Source: Metapseudomonas resinovorans DSM 21078 (GTDB taxonomy: Bacteria; Pseudomonadota; Gammaproteobacteria; Pseudomonadales; Pseudomonadaceae). From it: a stretch of 64,000 nucleotides of DNA. The stretch covers positions 62,001 to 126,000 of the forward strand of contig NZ_AUIE01000016.1 of the NCBI RefSeq assembly GCF_000423545.1. Direction: 5' to 3'. The notes under the pieces are model-generated. The model ran no database searches and was not told the origin of the DNA. It worked only from the letters and a program-made list of their open reading frames with translations. The position numbers and the translations under genes were made by a program. Below, in pieces: positions 46,614-55,847 of this stretch. Every line of letters begins with the position of its first letter. The first letter of the stretch is position 1.

Positions 46614-47141
46614 ATGCTCGCACTGAACCGCCTCGCCATCATCACCCTGGCTGCGCTGCTCACCGCTTGTGCGGGCAAGTCACCGCCGCCTTATTCCCCT
46701 CCCGCTGTCACCAGCCCTGCCCACTCGTTCTCGCCCGTAGCCGAAGACGTGTTGTTCCGTGCCCTGGGCCTGGTGGGCACGCCCTATCGCTGGGGCGGCA
46801 ACACCCCTGACAGCGGGTTCGACTGCAGTGGCCTGATCGGCTACGTCTACCGTGACGCCGCGGGTATCGCCCTGCCGCGCTCGACGCGCGAACTGATCTC
46901 CATGCGTACACCCAGCATTAGCCTCAATGCCCTGCAAAGCGGCGACCTGGTGTTCTTCGCCACCAATGGCGGCGGGCAGGTCAGCCATGCCGGTATCTAT
47001 GTAGGCGAGGGGCGTTTCGTCCACGCGCCGCGCACCGGCGGAACGGTGCGTCTGGACAGCCTGTCGAACAGCTATTGGCAACGCAGCTATCTCAGCGCCA
47101 AGCGCGTAATCTTCGATCCACGCCTGGCCCAATCCCACTGA
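46614..47141 (+). CDS. NlpC/P60 family lipoprotein
   Basis: 175 residues with lipobox ALLTAC, then GTPYRWGGNTPDSGFDCSGL and GQVSHAGIYVG giving the Cys-His catalytic pair. Shorter linker than its tandem relative at 45850. Cell-wall hydrolase. Transcribed separately because a terminator lies upstream. Confidence 0.93.
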   Translation: MLALNRLAIITLAALLTACAGKSPPPYSPPAVTSPAHSFSPVAEDVLFRALGLVGTPYRWGGNTPDSGFDCSGLIGYVYRDAAGIALPRSTRELISMRTPSISLNALQSGDLVFFATNGGGQVSHAGIYVGEGRFVHAPRTGGTVRLDSLSNSYWQRSYLSAKRVIFDPRLAQSH

Positions 47142-47148
47142 GGTTGTC

Positions 47149-47799
47149 ATGACCAACCGCACGCTGAACCTCGACGACGCCCTCTACGGCTACCTCCTCG
47201 ATGTTTCGCTACGGGACACGCCGCTGTTGCAGCGGCTGCGCGCCGAAACCGCCGCCATGCCCATGGCGCGCTGGCAGATCGCCCCGGAGCAGGGCCAGTT
47301 CATGGCCTTGCTGGTCAAGCTCACCGGCGCTCGTCGCATCCTCGAAGTGGGCACCTTCACCGGCTACAGCGCCCTGTGCATGGCGGCGGAACTGCCGGCT
47401 GACGGCCGGATGATCTGCTGTGACCTGCCCGGCGACTACAACGCCATCGCCCGTCGCTATTGGCGGGAGGCGGGGCTGGCCGAACGCATCGAGCTGCGCC
47501 TGGCGCCGGCACTGGATACCCTGGCGAGCCTGGAAGATGGCAGCCTCGACCTGATCTTCATCGACGCCGACAAGGCCAACTATCCGGCCTACCTGGAAGA
47601 GGCCCTGCGCCTGGTGCGCCAGGGCGGGCTGATCCTCTTCGATAACGTGCTCTGGAGCGGTCGCGTGCTGGAAGCCGAGCCGGACAACGACGACACCCGC
47701 GCCATTCAGGCCCTGAACCTGACCCTGAAGACTGATGAACGCATCGACCTGTCGCTGCTGCCCGTGGGCGATGGGCTGACGCTCTGCCGCAAGCGCTGA
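47149..47799 (+). CDS. Class I SAM-dependent O-methyltransferase
   Basis: 216 residues, CCoAOMT-like family: ILEVGTFTGYSALCMA (SAM site), FIDADKANYPAYLE (metal and SAM Asp), NVLWSGRVL. Methyl acceptor unknown; bacterial members methylate catechol-like hydroxyls. Starts seven bases after the NlpC gene. Confidence 0.92.
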   Translation: MTNRTLNLDDALYGYLLDVSLRDTPLLQRLRAETAAMPMARWQIAPEQGQFMALLVKLTGARRILEVGTFTGYSALCMAAELPADGRMICCDLPGDYNAIARRYWREAGLAERIELRLAPALDTLASLEDGSLDLIFIDADKANYPAYLEEALRLVRQGGLILFDNVLWSGRVLEAEPDNDDTRAIQALNLTLKTDERIDLSLLPVGDGLTLCRKR

Positions 47800-47804
47800 C
47801 GGGC

Positions 47805-48125
47805 ATGCCCGAACCGATACGCCTGCCGCCCCAGCCCGATGCCTGCGAGTTGTGTGGCCGGCCTGCCGCGCTCACCCGTCATCACCTGATTCCCAAGGCC
47901 CTGCACGACAAGCCCTACGTGCAGAAGCGCTACGCGAAAAACGAGCGCATCACCGCCACCCTCTGGGTGTGCAGGCCCTGCCACAACCAGATCCACAAGC
48001 TGTTCAGCGAAAAGGAGCTGGCCCTGAACTACAACAGCCGGGAGGCCCTGTTGGGTGACGAGCGCCTGCGCACCTTCGTCGACTGGCTGGCGGGCAAACC
48101 CGCCGGCTTCAGTCCGAGGCATTGA
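47805..48125 (+). CDS. Small HNH-type protein
   Basis: 106 residues: CELCGR, RHHLIPK, CRPCHNQIH, a compact HNH/zinc-ribbon nuclease-like fold with two CxxC pairs and paired histidines. No partner domains. Could be a structure-specific nuclease; role unknown. Immediately follows the methyltransferase. Confidence 0.75.
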   Translation: MPEPIRLPPQPDACELCGRPAALTRHHLIPKALHDKPYVQKRYAKNERITATLWVCRPCHNQIHKLFSEKELALNYNSREALLGDERLRTFVDWLAGKPAGFSPRH

Positions 48126-48157
48126 ATGGCACGTGTCTGCTTGCAGACGGGGCCGGG

Positions 48158-48222
48158 ACGTAGGGTGCGGTTGACCGAAGCGAAACCCATCAATGATGCG
48201 TTGGGTTTCGCACCGCTTTAAC
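48158..48222. repeat. Intergenic inverted repeat
   Basis: GTAGGGTGCGGTTGACCGAA and GAAACCCATCAATGATGCGT facing GGGTTTCGCACCGC. Distinct but related to the GGATGGGT family. Confidence 0.5.
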
Positions 48223-48266
48223 GGAGCGCCGCCTGCACTAATCTGCGGTATGCCTCGCGATTGACT

Positions 48267-48608
48267 TCAACGCATCAGGCAATAATTGATGAGTTGCTCC
48301 TCGATGCTCTGCCGCTGGCGCAGGAACAGTGCCACCACCACCTGCGCCTCGGGCTCAAGGTGGCGATAGAGGATGCGGTACTCGCCGATATGCAGCTCCC
48401 GGTAGTGGCGAATCCCCAGAAGGGCGGCCTGCTCGCACACCGGAGCGGCCAACGGGTGTGACTTCAAGTGCTTCTCGGCGCGCCTGACCAGCTCGATCAG
48501 CCGCGCCTGGGCTTCGTCGACGCCGTGATAGGGCGTGAGGTGGTGGACCTGGGCAATCAGGCTTTCTTCGGCTGTCGAGGCGTAGGCGATCTCAATCGTC
48601 CTGCTCAT
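48267..48608 (-). CDS. RelE/ParE-family toxin
   Basis: 113 residues from 48608. ParE/RelE fold: two N-terminal helices, then [17 protein letters not shown] and [11 protein letters not shown]. Its start overlaps the end of the antitoxin gene by 17 bases. Toxins of this fold poison gyrase or cut mRNA; which applies here is not clear. Confidence 0.87.
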   Translation of the reverse strand: MSRTIEIAYASTAEESLIAQVHHLTPYHGVDEAQARLIELVRRAEKHLKSHPLAAPVCEQAALLGIRHYRELHIGEYRILYRHLEPEAQVVVALFLRQRQSIEEQLINYCLMR

Positions 48609-48879
48609 CCCGGGCATCTCCTGGTGTTCCCTGGGCAGTGGGGCTGCGCTGCTTGAGGCGTTCCAACAGGGTGTCACCCGAGATCAAGCGGCCTTCGGCT
48701 GCATCGCAGTCGGCGAAGGACAACAGCTTGATCAGCGCCAACGCTTCGTCACGGCGCTGGCGCTCGGCGTAGGACTCGACCACATAGGCCGGCACACCGT
48801 TCTGGGTAATCACCATGGGCTCGCTGAGGTCCAACGAGGCAGCATGCTGCTTCAGGTAACTGATGGTCTGGATTTTCAT
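48592..48879 (-). CDS. Phd/YefM-family antitoxin
   Basis: 95 residues from 48879 with AGGAG upstream. [20 protein letters not shown] then [14 protein letters not shown] is the Phd/YefM N-terminal DNA-binding half; the C-terminal part would cover the toxin. It autoregulates in related systems. Pair with the ParE-like toxin. Confidence 0.88.
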   Translation of the reverse strand: MKIQTISYLKQHAASLDLSEPMVITQNGVPAYVVESYAERQRRDEALALIKLLSFADCDAAEGRLISGDTLLERLKQRSPTAQGTPGDARDEQDD

Positions 48880-49149
48880 AGCGACTCCTAGGTGGTGTGG
48901 GCGAGGCATCCCGGCGGGATGAAGCGCCCCAGAGAGAATGAATGGGGTGGGCCGTTTATAGTCCGAATACAGACTGGTGGCAAACGGCAAATTCGCCCCT
49001 GGCTTCCGCTTGTCTTGCGAGTTTTCGCTCGGCGGCAGCTATGGCGTGAGCCGAGGGTAGGGGTTGGTGGACACGAAAGGCGATGTCCACTCTGGTTGAT
49101 CTGTCAGGTTTGACGCTCATCCGCCAACCCTCTAACCTTCGCCGCTGCC

Positions 49150-49332
49150 TCAGGTGCCCCGTGGATCTGAACTACGGGGTGAAACAGGGAAGCCGGTCCA
49201 TTCCGATGAAGAATCCGGCGCTGCCCCCGCAACGGTAGGCGAGTAGAAGTCGCAATCGGCCACTGTGCTAACGCATGGGAAGGCGCGGCACAGGAGCTCA
49301 GCTCCACTCGCAAGCCCGGAGACCGGCCTGTC
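49150..49332 (+). ncRNA. Cobalamin (AdoCbl) riboswitch
   Basis: The recognisable elements occur in order: AGGTGCCCCGTGG at the 5' side, GGGTGAAACAGGGAAGCCGG, GCTGCCCCCGCAACGGTA, the B12-box GCCACTG (49259-49265) and AAGCCCGGAGACCGGCCT at the 3' side. It lies just upstream of btuB and should shut off expression when cobalamin is abundant. Upstream of it, 48880-49149 shows no gene. Confidence 0.93.
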
Positions 49333-49411
49333 GCAACCTGGGCATCGCGGAGCCTTCCGCATGCAGTACCCCCTACAGATGTCGCGCGGGTGGCACGACG
49401 GAGATCCAACC

Positions 49412-51292
49412 TTGATTCGCAAGCCTTTCATCAGGCCGGCGGCGCTTGCGCTGCTCGGCGGTACGTCCGTTTCCCCTTTCCTGGCCGCAGCGCCCCTGAC
49501 GCTGGATGAGCAGGTCGTCACCGCTACCCGCAGCGAGCAGCCGGTGCGCGCCAGTCTTGCTGCCACCACCGTGATCGACCGCGAAGAGATCGAGCGCAGC
49601 CAGGCACAATCCGTCCCCGACCTGCTGCGCAAGGTGCCGGGCGTCACCCTCAGCAACAACGGCGGGCCGGGCAAGAACACCACGCTGTTCATGCGCGGCA
49701 CAGAGTCCGATCACGTGTTGGTGCTGATCAATGGCGTCAAGGTTGGCTCGGTGAGCGCCGGCCTGACGGCCTTCCAGGACCTGCCTGTCGAGCTGATCGA
49801 ACGCATCGAAGTCGTCCGTGGGCCGCGCTCCAGTCTTTATGGCTCCGAAGCCATTGGCGGCGTGATCCAGATATTCACCCGCAAAGGCGGCAAGGAAGGG
49901 GCCAAGCCTTGGTTCTCCGCAGGCTACGGCACTCACGACAGTTATGAAGGCAGCGCTGGCGTGTCCGGTGGCGATGGCAAAGCCTGGTACAGCCTCGGCG
50001 TTAGCAGCCAGGACACCGACGGCATCAACGCCAAGAAACCGGAAAGATTCGATCCCACCATCTATGAGCCCGACAGCGATGGGTACCGGAATAACTCTGG
50101 CAATTTACGCGCGGGCTATCGATTCGATAACGGTCTAGAGCTGGATGGCACAGCGCTGAGATCCCAGGCGCACAACGATTACGACGGAATCTACGACGAG
50201 TGGGATACCGGCCGCAGAGTCGGTTTTCGCTCCAATTCGGATGTGGAACAGACCGTGCTGGGCGGTCGTGCCCGGTACTCGCCGTTGGAGCCCTGGACCG
50301 TCACGCTTCAAGTCGGCCGGAACGATGACAAGTCCAAGGATTATCGCGATGGGGCCTTTGATACTCGTATCGATACACGCCGCGACAGTGCGGCGTGGCT
50401 GAACGATTTCACCCTCGCCGATGGTCATGTCCTGACGGCGGGCGTGGATTGGCAGCATGAGCAAGTCAGCAGCACTAAGACTTTTGGCAGAGACTCACGA
50501 CTGAACAGAGGCTGGTTCGCCCAGTATCTGGGCGAGCACGGGCGCCAGGACTGGCAACTCAGTCTGCGTCGCGACGACAACGAGCAGTTCGGCACCCACG
50601 ACACCGGCAATGCCGCCTGGGGCTACGCCCTGACCGACGCCGTGCGCTTCAGCCTGAGCTACGGCACCGCCTTCAAGGCGCCCAGCTTCAACGAGCTGTA
50701 CTACCCGGGCTACGGCAACCCCGACCTGGACGCGGAAACCTCGGAAAGCTTCGAAGCTGGCCTTGCCGGTCAACACGACTGGGGCCGCTGGTCGATCAAC
50801 GCCTACCGTACCCATGTGGACGACCTGATCGCCTACGACTCCACCCTCGGCCTCTATGGCGGCCCCAACAACATCGGCAAGGCGCGCATCGACGGCCTGG
50901 AGCTGGTCCTCGGTAGCCAGTGGCTGGGCTGGGACTGGAACGCCAACGCCACCTTCCTCGATCCGCAGAATCGCGAGTCCGGCGCCAATTCGGGCAACGA
51001 TCTGCCGCGTCGTGCGCGCGAGGTGTTCAATCTGGACCTGGACCGACGCATCGGCCGCTTCGGCATCGGCGCCACGCTGCATGCCGAGGGTCGCAGCTAC
51101 AACGACCTGGCCAACCGCGAACGCGTGGCCGGCTACGCTACCGTCGACCTGCGCGGCGAGTACTGGCTGGCCGAGGAATGGCGCCTGCAGGCCAAGGTGA
51201 CCAACCTGCTGGACGCCGACTATGAAACCGCTCTGGACTACAACCAGCCGGGGCAGGCAGTGTTTTTCACCGTTCGCTATCAAGCGCTTTGA
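49412..51292 (+). CDS. btuB: TonB-dependent vitamin B12 receptor
   Basis: 626 residues from TTG 49412, preferred because GGAG lies upstream and the protein then begins with a signal peptide (IRKPFIRPAALALLGG). ATG codons at 49361 and 49379 are alternatives. DEQVVTATR is the TonB box, the plug follows (DLLRKVPGVTLSNNGG, VVRGPRSSLYGSEAIGG), then a 22-strand barrel ending FFTVRYQAL. About 50.04-50.54 kb the composition is visibly less GC-rich, in extracellular loops. Imports cobalamin; controlled by the riboswitch. Confidence 0.92.
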   Translation: MIRKPFIRPAALALLGGTSVSPFLAAAPLTLDEQVVTATRSEQPVRASLAATTVIDREEIERSQAQSVPDLLRKVPGVTLSNNGGPGKNTTLFMRGTESDHVLVLINGVKVGSVSAGLTAFQDLPVELIERIEVVRGPRSSLYGSEAIGGVIQIFTRKGGKEGAKPWFSAGYGTHDSYEGSAGVSGGDGKAWYSLGVSSQDTDGINAKKPERFDPTIYEPDSDGYRNNSGNLRAGYRFDNGLELDGTALRSQAHNDYDGIYDEWDTGRRVGFRSNSDVEQTVLGGRARYSPLEPWTVTLQVGRNDDKSKDYRDGAFDTRIDTRRDSAAWLNDFTLADGHVLTAGVDWQHEQVSSTKTFGRDSRLNRGWFAQYLGEHGRQDWQLSLRRDDNEQFGTHDTGNAAWGYALTDAVRFSLSYGTAFKAPSFNELYYPGYGNPDLDAETSESFEAGLAGQHDWGRWSINAYRTHVDDLIAYDSTLGLYGGPNNIGKARIDGLELVLGSQWLGWDWNANATFLDPQNRESGANSGNDLPRRAREVFNLDLDRRIGRFGIGATLHAEGRSYNDLANRERVAGYATVDLRGEYWLAEEWRLQAKVTNLLDADYETALDYNQPGQAVFFTVRYQAL

Positions 51293-51303
51293 GGGGATCA
51301 CCC

Positions 51304-51915
51304 ATGACCGAATCCGCAGATCGCGATGTCCGCCACAAGGCCCGCATGCAACGCAAGAAGGCCGTGGTCGACGAGAAGATCGCCCAGGCCCAGGACGAAT
51401 ACGGCCTGCTGCTGGTTCATACCGGCAACGGCAAGGGCAAGAGCAGCTCGGCCTTTGGCATGGTCGCCCGCGCCTTGGGGCACGGCCTCAAGGTGGGGGT
51501 GGTGCAGTTCATCAAGGGCGGCATGTCCACCGGTGAAGAGAGCTTCTTCCGCCGCTTCCCCGAAGAGGTCAGCTACCACGTGATGGGCGAGGGCTACACC
51601 TGGGACACCCAGGACCGCCAGCGCGACATCGAGAAGGCCCGTGCCGCCTGGGCCGTAGCCCGCAGCCTGCTGGACGACCCGCAGATCGGCCTGGTGGTGC
51701 TGGACGAGCTGAACATCGCCCTTAAGCACGGCTACCTGGAGCTGGACGAGGTGCTGCGCGACATTGAGTCCCGTCCTGAACACCAGCACGTGGTCGCGAC
51801 CGGCCGGGGCGCGCCCCAGGGCCTGATCGACGCCGCCGACACCGTCACTGAGATGAGCCTGGTCAAGCACGCCTTCAAGGCCGGCGTTAAGGCCCAGAAG
51901 GGCGTGGAGTTCTGA
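51304..51915 (+). CDS. cobO: Cob(I)yrinic acid a,c-diamide adenosyltransferase
   Basis: 203 residues. P-loop HTGNGKGKSSSAFG, VQFIKGG, LDELNIAL and TGRGAPQGLIDAADTVTEM define CobO/BtuR. It adds the 5'-deoxyadenosyl ligand to cobalt. First gene of the cob operon, 12 bases after btuB. Confidence 0.95.
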   Translation: MTESADRDVRHKARMQRKKAVVDEKIAQAQDEYGLLLVHTGNGKGKSSSAFGMVARALGHGLKVGVVQFIKGGMSTGEESFFRRFPEEVSYHVMGEGYTWDTQDRQRDIEKARAAWAVARSLLDDPQIGLVVLDELNIALKHGYLELDEVLRDIESRPEHQHVVATGRGAPQGLIDAADTVTEMSLVKHAFKAGVKAQKGVEF

Positions 51916-51939
51916 TGTCGGGCACCGTCGCTGCTTTTA

Positions 51940-51978
51940 CCCCCTCTCCCTTCAGGGAGAGGGCCGGGGAGAGGGCCA
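51940..51978. repeat. CCTCTCCC/GGGAGAGG palindrome before cobB
   Basis: CCCCCTCTCCCTTC facing GGGAGAGGGCCGGGGAGAGG. Its GGGGAGAGGG right arm stands where the ribosome-binding site of cobB should be. Confidence 0.7.
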
Positions 51979-51981
51979 CCC

Positions 51982-53310
51982 ATGCCTGACGCGAAATCCC
52001 TCACTCCTCTCCCAGCGGGAGAGGGGAGACAATGTCCCGCCCTGCTGATCGCCGCCCCCGCTTCCGGCCAGGGCAAGACCACGGTCACCGCCGCGCTCGC
52101 ACGCCTGCACACCCGACAAGGCAAGCGGGTACGGGTGTTCAAGTGCGGGCCGGATTTCCTCGACCCGATGATCCTCGCTCGCGCGTCGGGCGCACCGGTC
52201 TATCAGTTGGACCTGTGGATGGTGGGCGAGGCGGAAAGTCGCCGCTTGCTCTGGGAAGCCGCAGGGGAGGCCGACCTGATCCTGACCGAGGGCGTGATGG
52301 GGCTGTTCGACGGCTCGCCCTCGGCGGCCGATCTGGCGCGTCACTTTGGCGTGCCGGTGCTGGGTGTAATCAATGGCGCCGCCATGGCGCAGACCTTCGG
52401 TGCCCTGGCCGTGGGGCTGGCCACCTACCAGCCCGGCCTGCCTTTTGCCGGCGTGCTCGGCAACCGGGTCGGCAGCCAGCGCCACAGTGACCTGATCCGC
52501 AACAGCCTGCCGGACTGGATCCGCTGGTACGGCTCCCTGCCGCGCAGCGCCGATGTGGAGTTGCCCAGCCGCCACCTGGGCCTGGTGCAGGCCGAGGAAC
52601 TGGCCGACCTGGATGCGCGCCTCGACGCCGCCGCCGACGCCCTGGCTGCCAGCGCGGAAGTGGCCCTGCCCCCGGCGGTGAACTTCAGCGCCCCCGAGCC
52701 GCAGGCGCTGGGTGACGGTCTGGCTGGTGTGCGCATCGGCGTGGCGCGGGATACCTCCTTCGCCTTTCTCTATCAGGCCAACCTGGACTTGCTCCAGCGC
52801 CTGGGGGCCGAGCTGGTGTTCTTCTCGCCGCTGGCGGATGAGCGCCTGCCTGAGGTGGACAGTCTCTACCTGCCGGGCGGCTACCCCGAGCTGCACCTGC
52901 GCCAACTGGAAGGCAACCGCGCCATGGCGGAGGCCATCCGCGCCCACCATGAAGCGGGCAGGCCGATCCTCGCCGAGTGCGGCGGCATGCTCTACCTGCT
53001 GGAAGCCCTGACCGACGTGGCTGGCGAATCCGCTGAGCTGGTCGGTCTGCTGCCCGGTCGCGCTACCCTGCAGAAGCGCCTGGCGGCCCTGGCTCTTCAG
53101 GAAGCGCCACTGCCGGAAGGCAGCCTGCGCGGCCACACCTTCCACCATTCGTTGCTGGATTCGCCGCAGGAACCCCTGGTGCGCGGCCTGTGCCCGAACG
53201 ACAAACCGGTGGCCGAGGCAGTGTTCCGCAGGGGCCGTTTGACCGCCTCCTACATTCACTTCTACCTGCCGTCCAATCCACGGGCGGCCGTGGAGCTGTT
53301 CCGACCATGA
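51982..53310 (+). CDS. cobB: Cobyrinate a,c-diamide synthase
   Basis: 442 residues. Amidates carboxyls a and c of the corrin ring with glutamine and ATP. ASGQGKTTVTA is the N-terminal P-loop; the C-terminal glutamine amidotransferase has ECGGMLYL (Cys) and HFYLPSNP (His). The first 18 codons (51982-52035) read through a REP-like palindrome, giving SLTPLPAGEG before the conserved CPALLIAAP; no other start in frame exists before CPALL. Stop overlaps the bluB start. Confidence 0.95.
   Translation: MPDAKSLTPLPAGEGRQCPALLIAAPASGQGKTTVTAALARLHTRQGKRVRVFKCGPDFLDPMILARASGAPVYQLDLWMVGEAESRRLLWEAAGEADLILTEGVMGLFDGSPSAADLARHFGVPVLGVINGAAMAQTFGALAVGLATYQPGLPFAGVLGNRVGSQRHSDLIRNSLPDWIRWYGSLPRSADVELPSRHLGLVQAEELADLDARLDAAADALAASAEVALPPAVNFSAPEPQALGDGLAGVRIGVARDTSFAFLYQANLDLLQRLGAELVFFSPLADERLPEVDSLYLPGGYPELHLRQLEGNRAMAEAIRAHHEAGRPILAECGGMLYLLEALTDVAGESAELVGLLPGRATLQKRLAALALQEAPLPEGSLRGHTFHHSLLDSPQEPLVRGLCPNDKPVAEAVFRRGRLTASYIHFYLPSNPRAAVELFRP
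51998..52029. repeat. REP-like palindrome inside the cobB start
   Basis: CCCTCACTCCTCTCCC then AG and CGGGAGAGGGGA. It is translated in cobB. Family relative of 51940 and 60219. Confidence 0.7.
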
Positions 53311-53957
53311 GCGAGCATGCCTTCAGCCCTGACGAACGGGCAGCGGTCTACCGCGCCATTGCCGAGCGCCGCGACATGCGCCACTTCAGCGGCGGTGAGG
53401 TTGCGCCCGAGGTGCTGGCTCGGCTGCTGGAGGCGGCGCACCATGCGCCCAGTGTCGGGCTGATGCAGCCCTGGCGGTTTATCCGCATCACCTTGCAAGG
53501 GCTGCGCGATGGTATTCACGCGCTGGTGGACGCCGAACGGATAAGCACCGCCGAAGCCCTGGGTGAACGCTCCGACGAGTTCATGAAACTCAAGGTAGAA
53601 GGCATCCGCGATTGTGCCGAACTGCTGGTGGCCGCCTTGATGGACGGACGTGAGGCCCATGTATTCGGCCGCCGCACCCTACCGGAAATGGACCTGGCCT
53701 CGCTCTCCTGCGCTATCCAAAACCTCTGGCTGGCCGCCCGCGCAGAAGGCTTGGGAATGGGCTGGGTTTCGCTGTTCGATCCCGCTGCCCTGGCTGACCT
53801 GCTCGGCATGCCCGCAGGCAGCAAGCCCATGGCGGTGCTCTGCCTGGGGCCGGTCACCGAGTTCTACCCGGCGCCCATGTTGGCGCTGGAAGGCTGGGCC
53901 CAGCCGCGTCCGCTGGCCGAGCTGGTGTTCGAGAACCAATGGGGGGAGCGCCCATGA
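53307..53957 (+). CDS. bluB: 5,6-dimethylbenzimidazole synthase
   Basis: 216 residues, nitroreductase-like flavoenzyme that converts reduced FMN and O2 to the lower ligand of B12. Seen: [45 protein letters not shown] and [10 protein letters not shown]. Starts within the cobB stop (ATGA) and overlaps cobD likewise. Confidence 0.93.
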   Translation: MSEHAFSPDERAAVYRAIAERRDMRHFSGGEVAPEVLARLLEAAHHAPSVGLMQPWRFIRITLQGLRDGIHALVDAERISTAEALGERSDEFMKLKVEGIRDCAELLVAALMDGREAHVFGRRTLPEMDLASLSCAIQNLWLAARAEGLGMGWVSLFDPAALADLLGMPAGSKPMAVLCLGPVTEFYPAPMLALEGWAQPRPLAELVFENQWGERP

Positions 53958-54862
53958 GCCTGGGTTTCCTCACGCTCGGCGCCGTGGCGCTGGATGCCCT
54001 GTTCGGTGAGCCCAGGGGCTGGCACCCGCTGGTGGCTTTCGGCAGGCTCGCCAACCGCCTGGAGCAACGCTTCAACACGGGGGGCCGTGGCTGGCGCAGT
54101 CATGGCGTGAGTGCCTGGGTACTCGCCGTGCTGCCGCTGACCTTCGCTGCCTGGCTGCTTTCGGAACTGCCCTATATCGGTTGGCTGGTGGGCGTCATTG
54201 CGCTCTACGCCGCCATTGGCCTGCGCAGCCTCAATGAGCACGCAGAGCCGGTCGCCAGCGCGCTGCAAGCGGGGGACTTGCCGGAAGCACGCAAGCGCGT
54301 CGGCTACATGGTCAGTCGCGAAACACGCGAGCTGGACGAAGCGGCCGTGGCCCGCGCCGCTACCGAGTCGGTGCTGGAAAACGGCAGTGACGCGGTGTTC
54401 GCTGCGCTGTTCTGGTTCGCCGTGGCGGGTGCGCCCGGAGTGGTGCTGTACCGCCTTTCCAACACGCTGGACGCCATGTGGGGTTACCGCAACGAGCGCT
54501 TCGAGCGCTTTGGCTGGGCCGCTGCGCGCATCGACGACGTCCTCAACTACATCCCGGCCCGGCTGGTGGCCCTGACCTACGCGGTGCTCGGCAAAACCAG
54601 CCTGGCCCTGCGCTGCTGGCGCAGCCAAGCGCCGCAGTGGGACAGCCCCAACGCCGGGCCGGTGATGGCCGCCGGCGCGGGCGCCCTGGGCGTGGCCCTC
54701 GGTGGCCCGGCGGTCTACCACGGCGAACTGCACGACCGCCCGCGACTGGGCGAAGGTCCGGCCGCTCGCGCCGAAGACATCCGTCGTGCGATGGACCTGG
54801 TGCGCCAGGGGGTGATGCTCTGGCTCGCGGCGCTGATCATCGGAGGCTGGCTCCTTGCTTGA
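53954..54862 (+). CDS. cobD: Adenosylcobinamide-phosphate synthase CobD
   Basis: 302 residues, integral membrane. Joins aminopropanol (phosphate) to cobyric acid. Seen: [17 protein letters not shown] at the start, [21 protein letters not shown] and [20 protein letters not shown], the conserved loops. ATGA overlap with bluB; last 8 bases overlap the next gene. Confidence 0.95.
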   Translation: MSLGFLTLGAVALDALFGEPRGWHPLVAFGRLANRLEQRFNTGGRGWRSHGVSAWVLAVLPLTFAAWLLSELPYIGWLVGVIALYAAIGLRSLNEHAEPVASALQAGDLPEARKRVGYMVSRETRELDEAAVARAATESVLENGSDAVFAALFWFAVAGAPGVVLYRLSNTLDAMWGYRNERFERFGWAAARIDDVLNYIPARLVALTYAVLGKTSLALRCWRSQAPQWDSPNAGPVMAAGAGALGVALGGPAVYHGELHDRPRLGEGPAARAEDIRRAMDLVRQGVMLWLAALIIGGWLLA

Positions 54863-55847
54863 ACATGGCGGACGGCTGCGTGCGGCGGCGCAGCGCTACG
54901 GCATAGCCGAGGCCGAGTGGCTCGACCTGTCCACCGGCATCGCCCCCTATGGCTGGGAACTGCCGGCCATCCCCGCGGCAGCCTGGGCGCGCCTGCCCGA
55001 GCTGGACGACGGCCTGGAACACGCGGCCCGGCGCTACTACGGCTGCGACTCGCTGCTGCCCGTTGCCGGTTCCCAGGCGGCGATCCAGGCCTTGCCGCGA
55101 CTTCGCGAGCGCAGCCGGGTCGGGGTGATCTCACCCTGCTACGCCGAGCACGCCCACGCCTGGCGCCGCGAAGGGCATGAGCTGGAAGCGCTGGACGCCG
55201 ACACTGCCGAGCGCGAGCTGGAACGATTCGACGTGCTGCTGGTGGTCAACCCGAACAACCCCACCGGAGAGCGACTGGCGCCACACACTCTGCTGGCCTG
55301 GCGTGCGCGTCTGGCAGAGCGCGGTGGCTGGTTGCTGGTGGACGAAGCCTTCATGGACTGCACTCCGGAGCTGAGCCTGGCGCGCCATTGCCCCTTGCCA
55401 GGGCTGTTGGTGCTGCGCTCCTTCGGCAAGTTCTTCGGCCTGGCGGGCATCCGCCTGGGCTTTGTCCTGGCCGAACCTCAACTGCTGGATCGGCTCGCCG
55501 AGTGGCTCGGCCCCTGGACGGTGAGCGGCCCGGCCCGCGCCCTGGCCAAGGCGTTGCTCCAAGACAAAGCGGGGCAGGCTCGCCAGCGGCAATCCCTGCT
55601 GCGGGACGGTCAGCGCCTGGTAGCCCTGCTGAACGACTGCGGATGGCCGCCATCCGGTGGCACGGCACTGTTCCAGCGCCTGGTCCGGGAGGACGCAACG
55701 GCCTTGCACGAATTTCTCGCCGCGCGCGGCATTCTCACCCGGCTATTCAGCGTGCCGGCCAGCCTGCGCTTCGGTTTGCCGCCGGACGAGGCGGGTTGGG
55801 AAAGGCTGCGGCGGGCCCTGATCGACTATTCCAAGGAGCGTCCATGA
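54855..55847 (+). CDS. cobC: Threonine-phosphate decarboxylase
   Basis: 330 residues starting at TTG 54855 (GGAGG upstream). PLP-dependent aminotransferase class I fold: [19 protein letters not shown] and [15 protein letters not shown] with the PLP lysine. Makes aminopropanol phosphate for the nucleotide-loop linker. Overlaps cobD and cobQ. Confidence 0.94.
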   Translation: MLEHGGRLRAAAQRYGIAEAEWLDLSTGIAPYGWELPAIPAAAWARLPELDDGLEHAARRYYGCDSLLPVAGSQAAIQALPRLRERSRVGVISPCYAEHAHAWRREGHELEALDADTAERELERFDVLLVVNPNNPTGERLAPHTLLAWRARLAERGGWLLVDEAFMDCTPELSLARHCPLPGLLVLRSFGKFFGLAGIRLGFVLAEPQLLDRLAEWLGPWTVSGPARALAKALLQDKAGQARQRQSLLRDGQRLVALLNDCGWPPSGGTALFQRLVREDATALHEFLAARGILTRLFSVPASLRFGLPPDEAGWERLRRALIDYSKERP

